NCBI GenBank assembly: GCA_020859645.1
Contig: JAJBVU010000210.1
Span: 1 to 11,760, forward strand
Direction of reading: 5' to 3'
Source: Eubacterium sp.
GTDB lineage: Bacteria; Bacillota; Clostridia; Lachnospirales; CAG-274
DNA: 11,760 bases
Under the pieces are notes generated by a model that was not told where the DNA came from, searched no databases, and was given only the letters and a program-made list of their open reading frames with translations. Positions 1-6,338 of this stretch are shown in pieces. Within the stretch, counting starts at the first letter, position 1, and every line of letters begins with the position of its first letter. The translations under genes and the position numbers were made by a program.

Positions 1-9
1 ATTTTATGA

Positions 10-15
10 TATAAT
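10..15 (+). promoter_or_regulatory. Candidate -10 box of the secreted-protein gene
   Basis: A perfect TATAAT hexamer lies 51 bases upstream of the ATG at 67, leaving room for a leader of about 45 bases. The matching -35 box would fall before the window begins, so the promoter cannot be fully judged. A consensus -10 box followed by a single gene and an intrinsic terminator suggests this gene has its own transcription unit. Confidence 0.45.
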
Positions 16-66
16 GCCCTTAGAGAGAAATATAAGAGGGAAAATATATTTACCGGAGGTTTTTTT

Positions 67-534
67 ATGAAAAGGATAATGATTTTTGCATTAATTGTCA
101 TAAGTCTTGTTACGGGGTCAACTGTCACAGGGTTTTGCGCCGCAAAATACAGAAATTACAGCTTAAATTTAGATGCAGATAAGGTCATAGGAATTAAGCT
201 TTCAGCCGTCAGCTATGATAAAAGCTACAGCAGCAAATACAACTATTCTACAGAGGATGCAGACGAAATCGAAAAGCTTATGAATAATATTAACTCTATG
301 TATGTTAAGGTCAATAAAAGCTATAAGAATTACAGCGAGGATGGAGTAAGATATGACTTAACAATTATGTATGAGGATAAAAGTGTAATTTATTCAGTTG
401 TAGGCGGTACTAATGTTACTGTAAATCATACAGGCGGAGTTAAATATACAGTAAATGAATATGACTTTAAGGCTCTTTTAAGCGTTTTTGAAACCCTTAA
501 GACCCAAAGCAAGACTGCGGCTGAAGCTGCATAA
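67..534 (+). CDS. Small secreted protein of unknown function (possible prophage moron)
   Basis: A 155-residue protein whose family I do not recognise. Residues 1-26 look like a Sec signal peptide: Lys-Arg at positions 2-3, a hydrophobic stretch from about 4 to 20, and a likely signal peptidase I site after Cys-Ala-Ala (24-26). No lipobox is evident, so export rather than lipoprotein anchoring is inferred. The mature part, about 129 residues, is rich in Tyr, Lys, Ser and Asn, has no further membrane segment, and reads like a small mixed alpha/beta domain; the C-terminus is Ala-rich. The start is well supported by GGAGG at 55-59, seven bases before the ATG. A TATAAT box upstream and an intrinsic terminator just downstream make it a self-contained unit beside the terminase operon. 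That layout fits a lysogenic-conversion (moron) gene, but it could also be a host gene at the prophage edge. Confidence 0.75.
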   Translation: MKRIMIFALIVISLVTGSTVTGFCAAKYRNYSLNLDADKVIGIKLSAVSYDKSYSSKYNYSTEDADEIEKLMNNINSMYVKVNKSYKNYSEDGVRYDLTIMYEDKSVIYSVVGGTNVTVNHTGGVKYTVNEYDFKALLSVFETLKTQSKTAAEAA

Positions 535-548
535 CCAAAGATTTTATG

Positions 549-579
549 ACTGCTGTAAGAGATTATGGCAGTTTTTTTT
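549..579 (+). terminator. Rho-independent terminator after the secreted-protein gene
   Basis: Ten bases at 549-558 pair with 563-572 (two G-T wobbles) around a GAGA loop, followed by eight T residues at 572-579. It lies 14 bases after the stop codon at 534 and should end that gene's transcript. Confidence 0.85.
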
Positions 580-647
580 GCGGATTTAATCAATATCTTC
601 ATAAACATAAAACTTATACGCAAAGCATTTTTATGTGCAAAATTAGC

Positions 648-690
648 GTGTATAAAAGTCAGCGGAAATCGTGTAAAATTAAAAGTGTAA
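648..690 (+). promoter_or_regulatory. Repeated GTGTA motifs upstream of the ribbon-helix-helix gene (candidate operator)
   Basis: GTGTA occurs at 648-652, 671-675 and 685-689, each followed by an A/T-rich run, in the AT-rich region ahead of the DNA-binding protein gene. Ribbon-helix-helix repressors commonly bind tandem short half-sites in their own promoters, so autoregulation is a reasonable guess. The spacings (23 and 14 bases) are not equal, and AT-rich sequence yields such repeats by chance. TATAAA at 651-656 and TAAAAT at 673-678 are possible -10 boxes, but neither has a convincing -35 partner. Confidence 0.2.
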
Positions 691-725
691 TTGCAAATTT
701 TTGTTTTCGGAGGTGAAACTCGGCA

Positions 726-908
726 ATGTTCAGTGTAAAAAAGGTAGAATGTATCACAAAAACATTCCGTTTGCCTGTAGATTTGGTGAAGGAAATGGAG
801 GCTGTGGCACAGAGCAAAAACGTGTCACTTAATAATTTGGTTACGCAAAGCTGCAGATATGCTATGGAAAATTTGGAAGAAAATCAAAATAAACCTGCAG
901 ATGCTTAA
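726..908 (+). CDS. Ribbon-helix-helix (CopG/Arc-type) DNA-binding protein
   Basis: A 60-residue protein with the layout of a ribbon-helix-helix DNA-binding protein. A short strand at about residues 8-16 (alternating Thr, Lys, Phe, Arg) would form the two-stranded ribbon that enters the major groove. Pro17 starts helix A (18-31), and after an Asn-Val-Ser turn helix B runs from about 34 to 50. The tail from 51 to 60 is polar and probably disordered. Such proteins act as dimers, usually as small repressors or antitoxins. No toxin gene is adjacent, so a phage regulator is more likely. GGAGGTG at 709-715 lies ten bases before the ATG. It sits between two terminators and is therefore probably transcribed separately from the late operon, or at its upstream edge. 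The fold is clear to me; the target is unknown. Confidence 0.8.
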   Translation: MFSVKKVECITKTFRLPVDLVKEMEAVAQSKNVSLNNLVTQSCRYAMENLEENQNKPADA

Positions 909-982
909 CTAAAACTAAATATTGTACTTATTTCTGCATTGGCACTCTGTGTCACTTTATTTTATGTAGAATGAAAAATGTA

Positions 983-1023
983 AAAGGATGTTTGAAGAAA
1001 AAAAGCTTCAAACGTCCTTTTTT
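983..1023 (+). terminator. Strong intrinsic terminator just upstream of the terminase operon
   Basis: Fifteen bases at 983-997 pair with 1006-1020 (one G-T wobble) around an A-rich eight-base loop, with the T run reaching 1023. It ends transcription from the ribbon-helix-helix gene, or blocks read-through into the late genes unless antitermination occurs. It also argues against any protein start upstream of it for the small terminase. Confidence 0.9.
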
Positions 1024-1075
1024 GCTGTGCGGAAAAATTTTATACGCATATGCCGAACGAATAAGGGGGAAGAAA

Positions 1076-1534
1076 ATGGCTGAGATAAGAAGCATTAAGG
1101 ACATTGACAGGGTTAAAACGTTAAAGGAAATTAATGAGAAACAAAAGACTGCGGCTGACGTTTACTTAAAATGCGGAAACAGCAGACAGGCTCTTCTTGA
1201 AGCCGGCTATTCGAAAAAAACCGCTGATAATAAAATCTTTCGCAGAGAGTTTTTTCAAAGAAGCTATATAAGGGCATATATGGAGGAAAAGCTTAAAAAC
1301 GAAGGAAAGGTAGCCGGTCAGAGAGAGGTAATGGAGTATCTGACAGAGCTTTTAAGAGGAGACATTACCGAAGAAATTGTTGTTGACAAGCAAATGGTAA
1401 GCCGACTGCCTTTATTGAAGGACAGAAGCAGGGCGGCGGAGCTTTTGGGCAGGCACTACGGAATGTACAGCCGCAGGGAAGAAAAGGAAGCCCAAAACAA
1501 GTCTATTGAATTAAAGGTTGATGTAGATGAATAG
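1076..1534 (+). CDS. terS: Phage terminase small subunit (Terminase_2 type)
   Basis: A 152-residue protein that recognises the phage packaging site and delivers it to the large subunit. A helix-turn-helix region spans about residues 23-51 (Gln-Lys-Thr-Ala-Ala then Gly-Asn-Ser and Ala-Gly-Tyr-Ser), typical of PBSX/SPP1-like small terminases. The middle part (about 52-135) is helical with many Arg, Lys and Glu residues, fitting the oligomerisation core. The acidic C-terminus likely contacts the large subunit. I chose the ATG at 1076 because AAGGGGGA at 1063-1070 is well placed and because the longer in-frame start at 971 would run straight through the terminator stem at 983-1020. The last eight bases overlap the large terminase start, implying translational coupling. 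Identity also rests on the neighbour downstream. Confidence 0.88.
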   Translation: MAEIRSIKDIDRVKTLKEINEKQKTAADVYLKCGNSRQALLEAGYSKKTADNKIFRREFFQRSYIRAYMEEKLKNEGKVAGQREVMEYLTELLRGDITEEIVVDKQMVSRLPLLKDRSRAAELLGRHYGMYSRREEKEAQNKSIELKVDVDE

Positions 1535-2765
1535 GCTTTTGTTCAGTGAGCTAATAGGCAGGGGATATAAGGAATTTTGGTTTTTTAAGGGAAGATACAG
1601 AGTTGTTAAGGGGAGCCGTGGAAGCAAAAAGAGCAAAACGGCGGCTTTGTGGTTTATTTTTAATATGATGCTTTATAAGGGAGCAAATCTTTTGGTTGTG
1701 AGAAAGACCTACCGAACCCTTAAGGACAGCTGCTTTTCGGAGCTTAAGTGGGCAGTTTCAAGGCTTGGGGCTGATGAGGAATGGTCGGCTAAGGCGAGCC
1801 CTTTGGAGATGACCTATCTGCCTACGGGTCAGAAAATTTTCTTCAGAGGGCTTGATGACCCCTTAAAGGTGACCTCTATTGCCGCCGAAAACGGAAGCCT
1901 TTGCTGGATGTGGATTGAAGAAGCCTATGAAATAAGTGACGAGAAGGATTTTAACATACTTGACGAAAGCATAAGAGGTCAGGTCGGTGAAGGGCTTTTT
2001 AAGCAGATTACTCTGACCTTTAACCCTTGGAACGAAAGGCACTGGCTTAAACGGCGTTTTTTTGACGTTTCAGATCCGGAAATACTTGCCCTTACCACAA
2101 ATTATAAAATGAATGAATTTTTAGACGAAGCGGATATAAAAATGTTTGAGGATATGAGGGTCAGAAACCCTAAGAGATATTCCGTTGCAGGCTTGGGAAA
2201 CTGGGGCATAAGCGAAGGGGTTGTTTTCGAAAACTGGGAGGAAAGCCCCTTTGACTTATCCCAAATTTTAAAGAAAAAAGGGGCGGAAACTGTTTTCGGC
2301 TTGGATTTCGGCTATACAAATGACCCTACAGCCCTGTTCTGCGGAGTTGTTTTTAGAGCCGAAAAGACAATATATGTTTTTGACGAGCTTTATGAAAGGG
2401 GGCTGACTAATTTTGAAATTGCACAGAAAATAAAAAAGCTTGGCTATGGAAAGGAAAAAATAAGGGCTGACGCAGCTGAGCCTAAAAGCATTGAGGAACT
2501 GAGACAGCTTGGTCTTAAGGGCATTAGGGCTTCACGAAAGGGCAAGGACAGTATTTTAAACGGCATACAGTTTATAAGAAATTATAAAATTATTGTAAGT
2601 CCCCTGTGCTGTAATTTTCTGACGGAAATTTCAAATTACAGCTGGGACAGCGATAAACAGGGGCATAAAATAAACAGACCTGTTGACGATTTTAATCATC
2701 TTATGGACGCTATGAGATATGCCGTTGAGGATATAATTTCGGGAGACAGAATGAGCTTTGAATAA
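1527..2765 (+). CDS. terL: Phage terminase large subunit (PBSX family ATPase-nuclease)
   Basis: A 412-residue packaging motor, normal length for the PBSX/Terminase_3 family. The N-terminal ATPase shows a Walker A-type loop at residues 29-38 (Gly-Ser-Arg-Gly-Ser-Lys-Lys-Ser-Lys-Thr), a Walker B at about 127-132 ending in two Glu residues, and a coupling motif at 162-166 (Thr-Leu-Thr-Phe-Asn). The C-terminal RNase H-like nuclease begins near Asp260 in Gly-Leu-Asp-Phe-Gly-Tyr. It continues with Asp286, Asp315 and a final Asp394 in the His-Leu-Met-Asp-Ala-Met motif, giving a plausible metal-binding acidic set. Together they translocate DNA into the prohead and cut the concatemer. It overlaps the small subunit by eight bases and is followed 19 bases later by the relic of the original portal start. 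All key motifs look intact. Confidence 0.96.
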   Translation: MNRLLFSELIGRGYKEFWFFKGRYRVVKGSRGSKKSKTAALWFIFNMMLYKGANLLVVRKTYRTLKDSCFSELKWAVSRLGADEEWSAKASPLEMTYLPTGQKIFFRGLDDPLKVTSIAAENGSLCWMWIEEAYEISDEKDFNILDESIRGQVGEGLFKQITLTFNPWNERHWLKRRFFDVSDPEILALTTNYKMNEFLDEADIKMFEDMRVRNPKRYSVAGLGNWGISEGVVFENWEESPFDLSQILKKKGAETVFGLDFGYTNDPTALFCGVVFRAEKTIYVFDELYERGLTNFEIAQKIKKLGYGKEKIRADAAEPKSIEELRQLGLKGIRASRKGKDSILNGIQFIRNYKIIVSPLCCNFLTEISNYSWDSDKQGHKINRPVDDFNHLMDAMRYAVEDIISGDRMSFE

Positions 2766-2784
2766 TAATGAGGGAGTGATTTAT

Positions 2785-2841
2785 TTGTTTGATTTTTTCG
2801 GGGATTTAACCAAAGAGGTAAACGCCAAAATCGAGAAGGAC
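2785..2841 (+). repeat. Direct repeat, upstream copy (portal codons 1-19)
   Basis: These 57 bases match 2949-3005 with two differences, both at third codon positions and both synonymous (Thr and Lys codons). The copies are 164 bases apart. Homology continues weakly upstream through a shared GGAGTGAT ribosome binding site and stops sharply at 2841/2842. Confidence 0.95.
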
Positions 2842-2886
2842 TGCTTAAGGCTCCCCTTGAGGGGAGCTGGCAGCGGAGCTGACTGA
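2785..2886 (+). pseudogene. Truncated duplicate of the portal gene start
   Basis: A TTG codon with GGGAG at 2772-2776 opens a reading frame whose first 19 codons encode the same residues as the intact portal gene start at 2949. After codon 19 (base 2841) the frame runs into the structured repeat and ends at TGA 2884-2886, giving 33 codons in all. Its spacing from the terminase stop (19 bases) fits the dense packing of this operon, so I infer this was the original portal start and that the downstream copy rebuilt the gene. It could still be translated as a short upstream peptide. Confidence 0.8.
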
Positions 2887-2934
2887 GAGGTGATTGCCTA
2901 TGCATTAATCGATTGTTTTACAAGAACAACATAA
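2842..2934 (+). repeat. Inserted segment carrying a two-hairpin repeat element, copy A
   Basis: This segment separates the two copies of the portal start. Its core, 2849-2892, has a first stem 2850-2856 with 2861-2867 (TTGA loop), a second stem 2871-2874 with 2878-2881 (GGA loop), then the conserved tail GAGAGGTG at 2885-2892. A matching element lies at 9222-9267. Similar short elements of the form CTCCCCTTGAGGGGAG plus a variable second hairpin plus GAGAGGTG are, to my recollection, scattered in many gut Clostridia genomes. The bases after 2892 have no counterpart in copy B, so where the element ends is uncertain. No protein is encoded; it is probably non-autonomous. Confidence 0.7.
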
Positions 2935-2948
2935 AAGGAGTGATAGTA

Positions 2949-3005
2949 TTGTTTGATTTTTTCGGGGATTTAACTAAGGAGGTAAACGCCAAAATCGAGA
3001 AGGAC
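2949..3005 (+). repeat. Direct repeat, downstream copy (start of the intact portal gene)
   Basis: Partner of 2785-2841, forming codons 1-19 of the functional portal gene. It has its own ribosome binding site (AAAGGAGTGAT at 2934-2944) and continues without a break into the rest of the gene. Confidence 0.95.
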
Positions 3006-4364
3006 GCCGGGGAGGTTATGACCGATGAGCGGTTTTTGGAAAGGGAAATAGAAAAGTTTTTGGCTTCTCCCAAACGCAGGGATATGCTGACGGGAGAAAG
3101 ATATTATGATGGAGAACAGGACATTCTCAAAAGAAAAAGACAGGTTATAGGGGAGGGCGGCGAGCTTAAGGAGGTTTTAAACCTTCCCAACAACAGGCTT
3201 GTAGACAATCAGTTTTGCAGACTTGTGGATCAAAAGGCAGGCTATTTTTTAGGCAGACCCTTTACGATTACTTGTGAAAATAAGGAGCTTTTGAAGGATC
3301 TTAACAGGCTTTTCGGAGGCTTTTTTTTAATGACGCTAAGGCTGATTTTGGAGGACTGCTACCTTGGGGGAATAGGCTGGCTCTATATTTTTTATGACGA
3401 AGAGGGCAATTTAAGCTTTAGGCGGTTTAAGCCCTGTGAAATTCTGCCATTTTGGAAGGACGAGGAACACAGAGACCTTGAGCTGGCAGTCAGAATTTAT
3501 AGAATTTTCGGCTATGACGGCGAAAGAGAAAGCTTTAAAGACAAGGTTGAGGTTTACGGCTCTGAGGGGGTCAGGTTTTATGAAATGCAGGGGCAAAGGC
3601 TTATTCCTGAAGGAGAACACCCCTTTTTGCCCTATGCCTTTGACGGTGATGAGGGCTTCGGCTTTTCCACTATTCCTCTTGTGGCGTTTCGGGCAAATTC
3701 TAAGGAAATCCCCCTGATTAAAAGGGTTAAAGGCTTGCAGGATGCACTTAATACGGCAAGGTCAGACTTTATGAATAGTATGCAGGAGGACTGCCGCAAT
3801 ACTATTTTGGTAATCAAAAATTATGACGGCGAGGACTTGGGGCAGTTCAGACGGAATTTAAGCCAGTTCGGAGCGGTTAAGGTCAGGAGTATTGACGGCT
3901 GTGACGGTGGAGTTGAAGCCTTAAAGCTTGAGTTAAATTCGGAAAATTATGTTGTTATATGCGATATGCTCAAAAAGGCGATAATAGAAAACGGCGGAGG
4001 CTATGATTCCAGAGACGAAAGATTTTCCACCAACCCCAATCAGCTGAATATAAAGGCTATGTTTTCGGAGATAGATATTGACGCAGACAACACAGAAAGG
4101 GAGTTTAGGTTTTCTCTTTCACAGGTCTTAAGGTTCGTGTCTGACTGTTTCGAAAACAGCGGAAGGGAGGGCTTTTCTGAAGGAGACGTAGACTTTATTT
4201 TCAACAGAGATATTTTGACAAATGAAACAGAGGTTATTAATAACTGTAAAACAAGCCTTGATATTCTGCCCTTGGAAAGCGTCATTGCACAGCATCCTTG
4301 GGTCAAGGATACATCTGCGGAAATGGAAAAGCTGAAAAAATCGTCTTTAAAGCCGCAGACGTAA
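2949..4364 (+). CDS. Phage portal protein (SPP1 gp6-type)
   Basis: A 471-residue protein expected to form the dodecameric ring at one head vertex through which DNA enters and leaves and to which the connector binds. Family features include an N-terminal Tyr-Tyr-Asp-Gly segment near residue 50, the Asn-Asn-Arg-Leu-Val-Asp and Gly-Tyr-Phe-Leu-Gly region at about 78-102, and Asn-Pro-Asn-Gln-Leu-Asn-Ile-Lys near 360 followed by the Asp-Ile-Asp-Ala-Asp helix. Length is typical. The start is TTG at 2949: AAAGGAG at 2934-2940 is well placed, and its first 19 residues match the relic start upstream. The longer frame from ATG 2913 lies inside the inserted segment. Unlike many gp6-type operons, no gp7/Mu F-like minor head protein follows; the scaffold gene comes next. 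The rebuilt 5' end may alter expression. Confidence 0.92.
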   Translation: MFDFFGDLTKEVNAKIEKDAGEVMTDERFLEREIEKFLASPKRRDMLTGERYYDGEQDILKRKRQVIGEGGELKEVLNLPNNRLVDNQFCRLVDQKAGYFLGRPFTITCENKELLKDLNRLFGGFFLMTLRLILEDCYLGGIGWLYIFYDEEGNLSFRRFKPCEILPFWKDEEHRDLELAVRIYRIFGYDGERESFKDKVEVYGSEGVRFYEMQGQRLIPEGEHPFLPYAFDGDEGFGFSTIPLVAFRANSKEIPLIKRVKGLQDALNTARSDFMNSMQEDCRNTILVIKNYDGEDLGQFRRNLSQFGAVKVRSIDGCDGGVEALKLELNSENYVVICDMLKKAIIENGGGYDSRDERFSTNPNQLNIKAMFSEIDIDADNTEREFRFSLSQVLRFVSDCFENSGREGFSEGDVDFIFNRDILTNETEVINNCKTSLDILPLESVIAQHPWVKDTSAEMEKLKKSSLKPQT

Positions 4365-4401
4365 AAGAACGGCTGTAAAAAATATACAGGAGGGATTAAT
4401 T

Positions 4402-4869
4402 ATGAAGGAAAAGCTTTTAAAATTAGGGCTTTCGGAAGCAGACGCCCAAAAGGCGGCGGAGCTTTTCGAAGCCCAAACAGGTTCTGAGGGCGGCGAAAGC
4501 TTCCGCCTTGAAGCAGAAAGACTTAAGGAAAGAATAGCCGATTATGAGGAGGAAATTAAGAGGCTTAATATCCAAAACGCCGTTGACGGGGCGCTTATGG
4601 CGGCAGGGGCAAAAAATGTAAGGGCGGTCAGAGCGCTTATTGATTTTGAAGAGCTTAAGCCCCTTAAAAACGGTGAAATAGAGGGCTTAACGGAGCAGAT
4701 TGAAGCCCTTTCCGTAAGCGATGACACAAGCTTTTTGTTTGAAAGAAAATCCGGCAAGAGGGGTCTTAAGGGAATGAAGCCTGCTTATTCCGACGGAAAA
4801 AGCGGCGGCAAGGACTTCAAGGACTTTAACTATGATGACTGGGACAGATATTTTAAGAACAAGGGCTGA
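4402..4869 (+). CDS. Phage scaffold protein (minor structural GP20 type)
   Basis: A 155-residue protein resembling the Phage_GP20 scaffold family, which guides capsid assembly inside the prohead and then leaves or is degraded. The start resembles family members (Lys-Leu-Gly-Leu-Ser-Glu-Ala-Asp-Ala). A charged coiled-coil segment rich in Glu and Arg runs from about residue 32 to 62. A conserved Gly-Ala-Lys-Asn-Val-Arg-Ala-Val then Leu-Ile-Asp motif lies at about 70-85, followed by the Gly-Leu-Thr-Glu-Gln-Ile and Ser-Asp-Asp-Thr-Ser-Phe-Leu-Phe block. The C-terminus is Gly/Lys/Asp-rich, like the capsid-binding tails of scaffolds. AGGAGGG precedes the ATG. The place between portal and capsid is the usual one. 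It is shorter than some relatives but apparently complete. Confidence 0.88.
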   Translation: MKEKLLKLGLSEADAQKAAELFEAQTGSEGGESFRLEAERLKERIADYEEEIKRLNIQNAVDGALMAAGAKNVRAVRALIDFEELKPLKNGEIEGLTEQIEALSVSDDTSFLFERKSGKRGLKGMKPAYSDGKSGGKDFKDFNYDDWDRYFKNKG

Positions 4870-4894
4870 TTGATATTAAAAAAGGAGTGATTTT

Positions 4895-5932
4895 ATGAGT
4901 AAATTCAATGCTGTAAGCTTTAACCCTCAGGCATTCGGGGCGTATATAAACACTATTCCCCAGGTCAACAAAAACGAGCTTATTAAAAGCAGAGCGTTAT
5001 GCGTAAATTCCGAAATAAAAAGAGTTTTTGAGTCTCAAACAGGCACAGCCTACGCCGTTCTGCCTATGTACGGACTTTTAAGCGGAGACGCCCTTAACTA
5101 TGACGGAAGCACCTCTATCACCGCCGACACAACCTCTTCCTTTGAAAGAGGGGTTGTTGTGGTGGGGCGTGCCAAGGCATGGCTTGAACAGGATTTTGCC
5201 GAGGACATAACCGGCGGCGCAGGATTTATGGACAATGTAGCCTCACAGGTAGCTGAATATTTTGACGGCGTTGACCAAAGCACGCTTTTGGCGGTTCTAA
5301 AGGGTATATTTAATATGACGGACGATGTCGGAAGCGAATTTGCGAAGTGTCACACCCTTGATATTTCCTCCGACGGCGACGGCTTATGTACAGCCACAAC
5401 CTTAAACGAAGCGGTTCAGAAGGCAGGGGGCGACAACAAGAGCAGATATTCACTGTGTATTATGCATTCCGCCGTTGCCACAAACCTTGAAAACTTAAGC
5501 CTTCTTGAATACCTTAAATATACCGACAAGCAGGGCATTCAGAGAAGCTTGAACATAGGCACATGGAACGGCAGAACCGTTCTCGTTGACGATTCCATGC
5601 CCACAGAAACAACAAGCGGCAGTACCCTCTACACAACCTATATTTTAGGCAAGGGTGCTTTCGACTATGCGGACGTCGGGGCAAATGTACCCTATGAGAT
5701 ATACAGAGATCCCTTTACCGCCGGGGGTCAGGAGACTTTTATCGCAAGACAGAGAAAGTGCTTTGCGCCCTACGGAATAAGCTATATTAAGGCAAATCAG
5801 GCGAGCCTTTCTCCCACAGACGATGAGCTTGCGGACGGCAGCAACTGGGAGCTTGTAAACGACGGTATGAGCGAAAAGACATATATTAATCATAAGGCTG
5901 TTCCCATCTGCAGAATAATTTCCAAGGGATGA
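4895..5932 (+). CDS. Major capsid protein
   Basis: A 345-residue protein directly after the scaffold gene, with the size and place of a HK97-fold major capsid protein. Visible features are an N-terminal Asn/Phe-rich arm, a likely long helix around residues 107-130 (Gly-Phe-Met-Asp-Asn-Val-Ala-Ser and onward), a Tyr-Ser-Leu-Cys-Ile-Met-His-Ser strand near 187-194, and an Asn-Gly-Arg-Thr-Val-Leu-Val-Asp-Asp segment at about 225-235. These resemble coat proteins of Firmicutes phages that use GP20 scaffolds. AAAAAAGGAGTGAT upstream of the ATG is among the strongest ribosome binding sites here, as expected for the most abundant head protein. The subfamily is not certain; capsid identity rests on sequence pattern, length and synteny together. 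Confidence 0.88.
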   Translation: MSKFNAVSFNPQAFGAYINTIPQVNKNELIKSRALCVNSEIKRVFESQTGTAYAVLPMYGLLSGDALNYDGSTSITADTTSSFERGVVVVGRAKAWLEQDFAEDITGGAGFMDNVASQVAEYFDGVDQSTLLAVLKGIFNMTDDVGSEFAKCHTLDISSDGDGLCTATTLNEAVQKAGGDNKSRYSLCIMHSAVATNLENLSLLEYLKYTDKQGIQRSLNIGTWNGRTVLVDDSMPTETTSGSTLYTTYILGKGAFDYADVGANVPYEIYRDPFTAGGQETFIARQRKCFAPYGISYIKANQASLSPTDDELADGSNWELVNDGMSEKTYINHKAVPICRIISKG

Positions 5933-5942
5933 TTATATTATT

Positions 5943-6323
5943 ATGGAAGAAAAACTTATTGAAAGGCTTGAAAGTCTGGGTTATGAATATGACAGCGAAA
6001 CGGACAGCAGGCTTTTGACATTTGAAGCAGAACGGGGAGAAGCCTATATACTTTCAGCCTGTAATCTGTCTGTTCTGCCTGCTGTGCTTGAAGGTGTTTA
6101 TATCGATTACGTGTGCGGAAGCTTTTTAAGGGCAAAGCTTTACGGCGGTCTTTTAAGCGATGACAGCGCAGAGGGCATAATAGCCAAAATTACAGAGGGA
6201 GATGTAACGGTTGAATATGCTGCAGACAAGGAGTTAAGCACTGCCGAAAGGCTTGAGCTTATTTTAAAAGGTTTTTTGGGGGCTGAAAACGAGATTATAG
6301 CCTCAAGACGGCTTAAATGGTGA
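5943..6323 (+). CDS. Probable head-tail connector protein
   Basis: A 126-residue protein in the position normally held by the first head-tail connector (gp6/gp15-like adaptor) after the capsid gene. The N-terminal half is helical with a pattern seen in these adaptors (Leu-Gly-Tyr-Glu-Tyr-Asp, then an Ala-Cys-Asn-Leu-Ser-Val-Leu-Pro segment near residue 40 and Ile-Asp-Tyr-Val-Cys-Gly-Ser-Phe-Leu near 55). A glycine-rich turn and the acidic Thr-Glu-Gly-Asp-Val-Thr-Val segment follow. Such proteins form a ring below the portal. The gap to the capsid stop is ten bases. The call rests on weak sequence resemblance plus strong synteny; another small head-completion role is possible. Confidence 0.65.
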   Translation: MEEKLIERLESLGYEYDSETDSRLLTFEAERGEAYILSACNLSVLPAVLEGVYIDYVCGSFLRAKLYGGLLSDDSAEGIIAKITEGDVTVEYAADKELSTAERLELILKGFLGAENEIIASRRLKW

Positions 6324-6338
6324 GAGGGGGCGGCTTTT

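Noticed and set aside
971..1075. Longer N-terminus for the small terminase from ATG 971
   Set aside because: The extra 35 codons run through the terminator stem and loop and have no good ribosome binding site; ATG 1076 has AAGGGGGA and gives a normal family N-terminus.
2696..2905. Minus-strand 69-codon ORF over the end of terL and the repeat
   Set aside because: Translation of the repeat element and of the antisense of terL; no protein character and against the direction of the operon.
2913..2948. ATG 2913 as the portal start
   Set aside because: It lies in the inserted segment without a suitable ribosome binding site; TTG 2949 has AAAGGAG and matches the duplicated original start.
3411..3817. 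Several ORFs in other frames within the portal gene
   Set aside because: Shadows of a strongly coding frame, with no ribosome binding sites or recognisable protein features.
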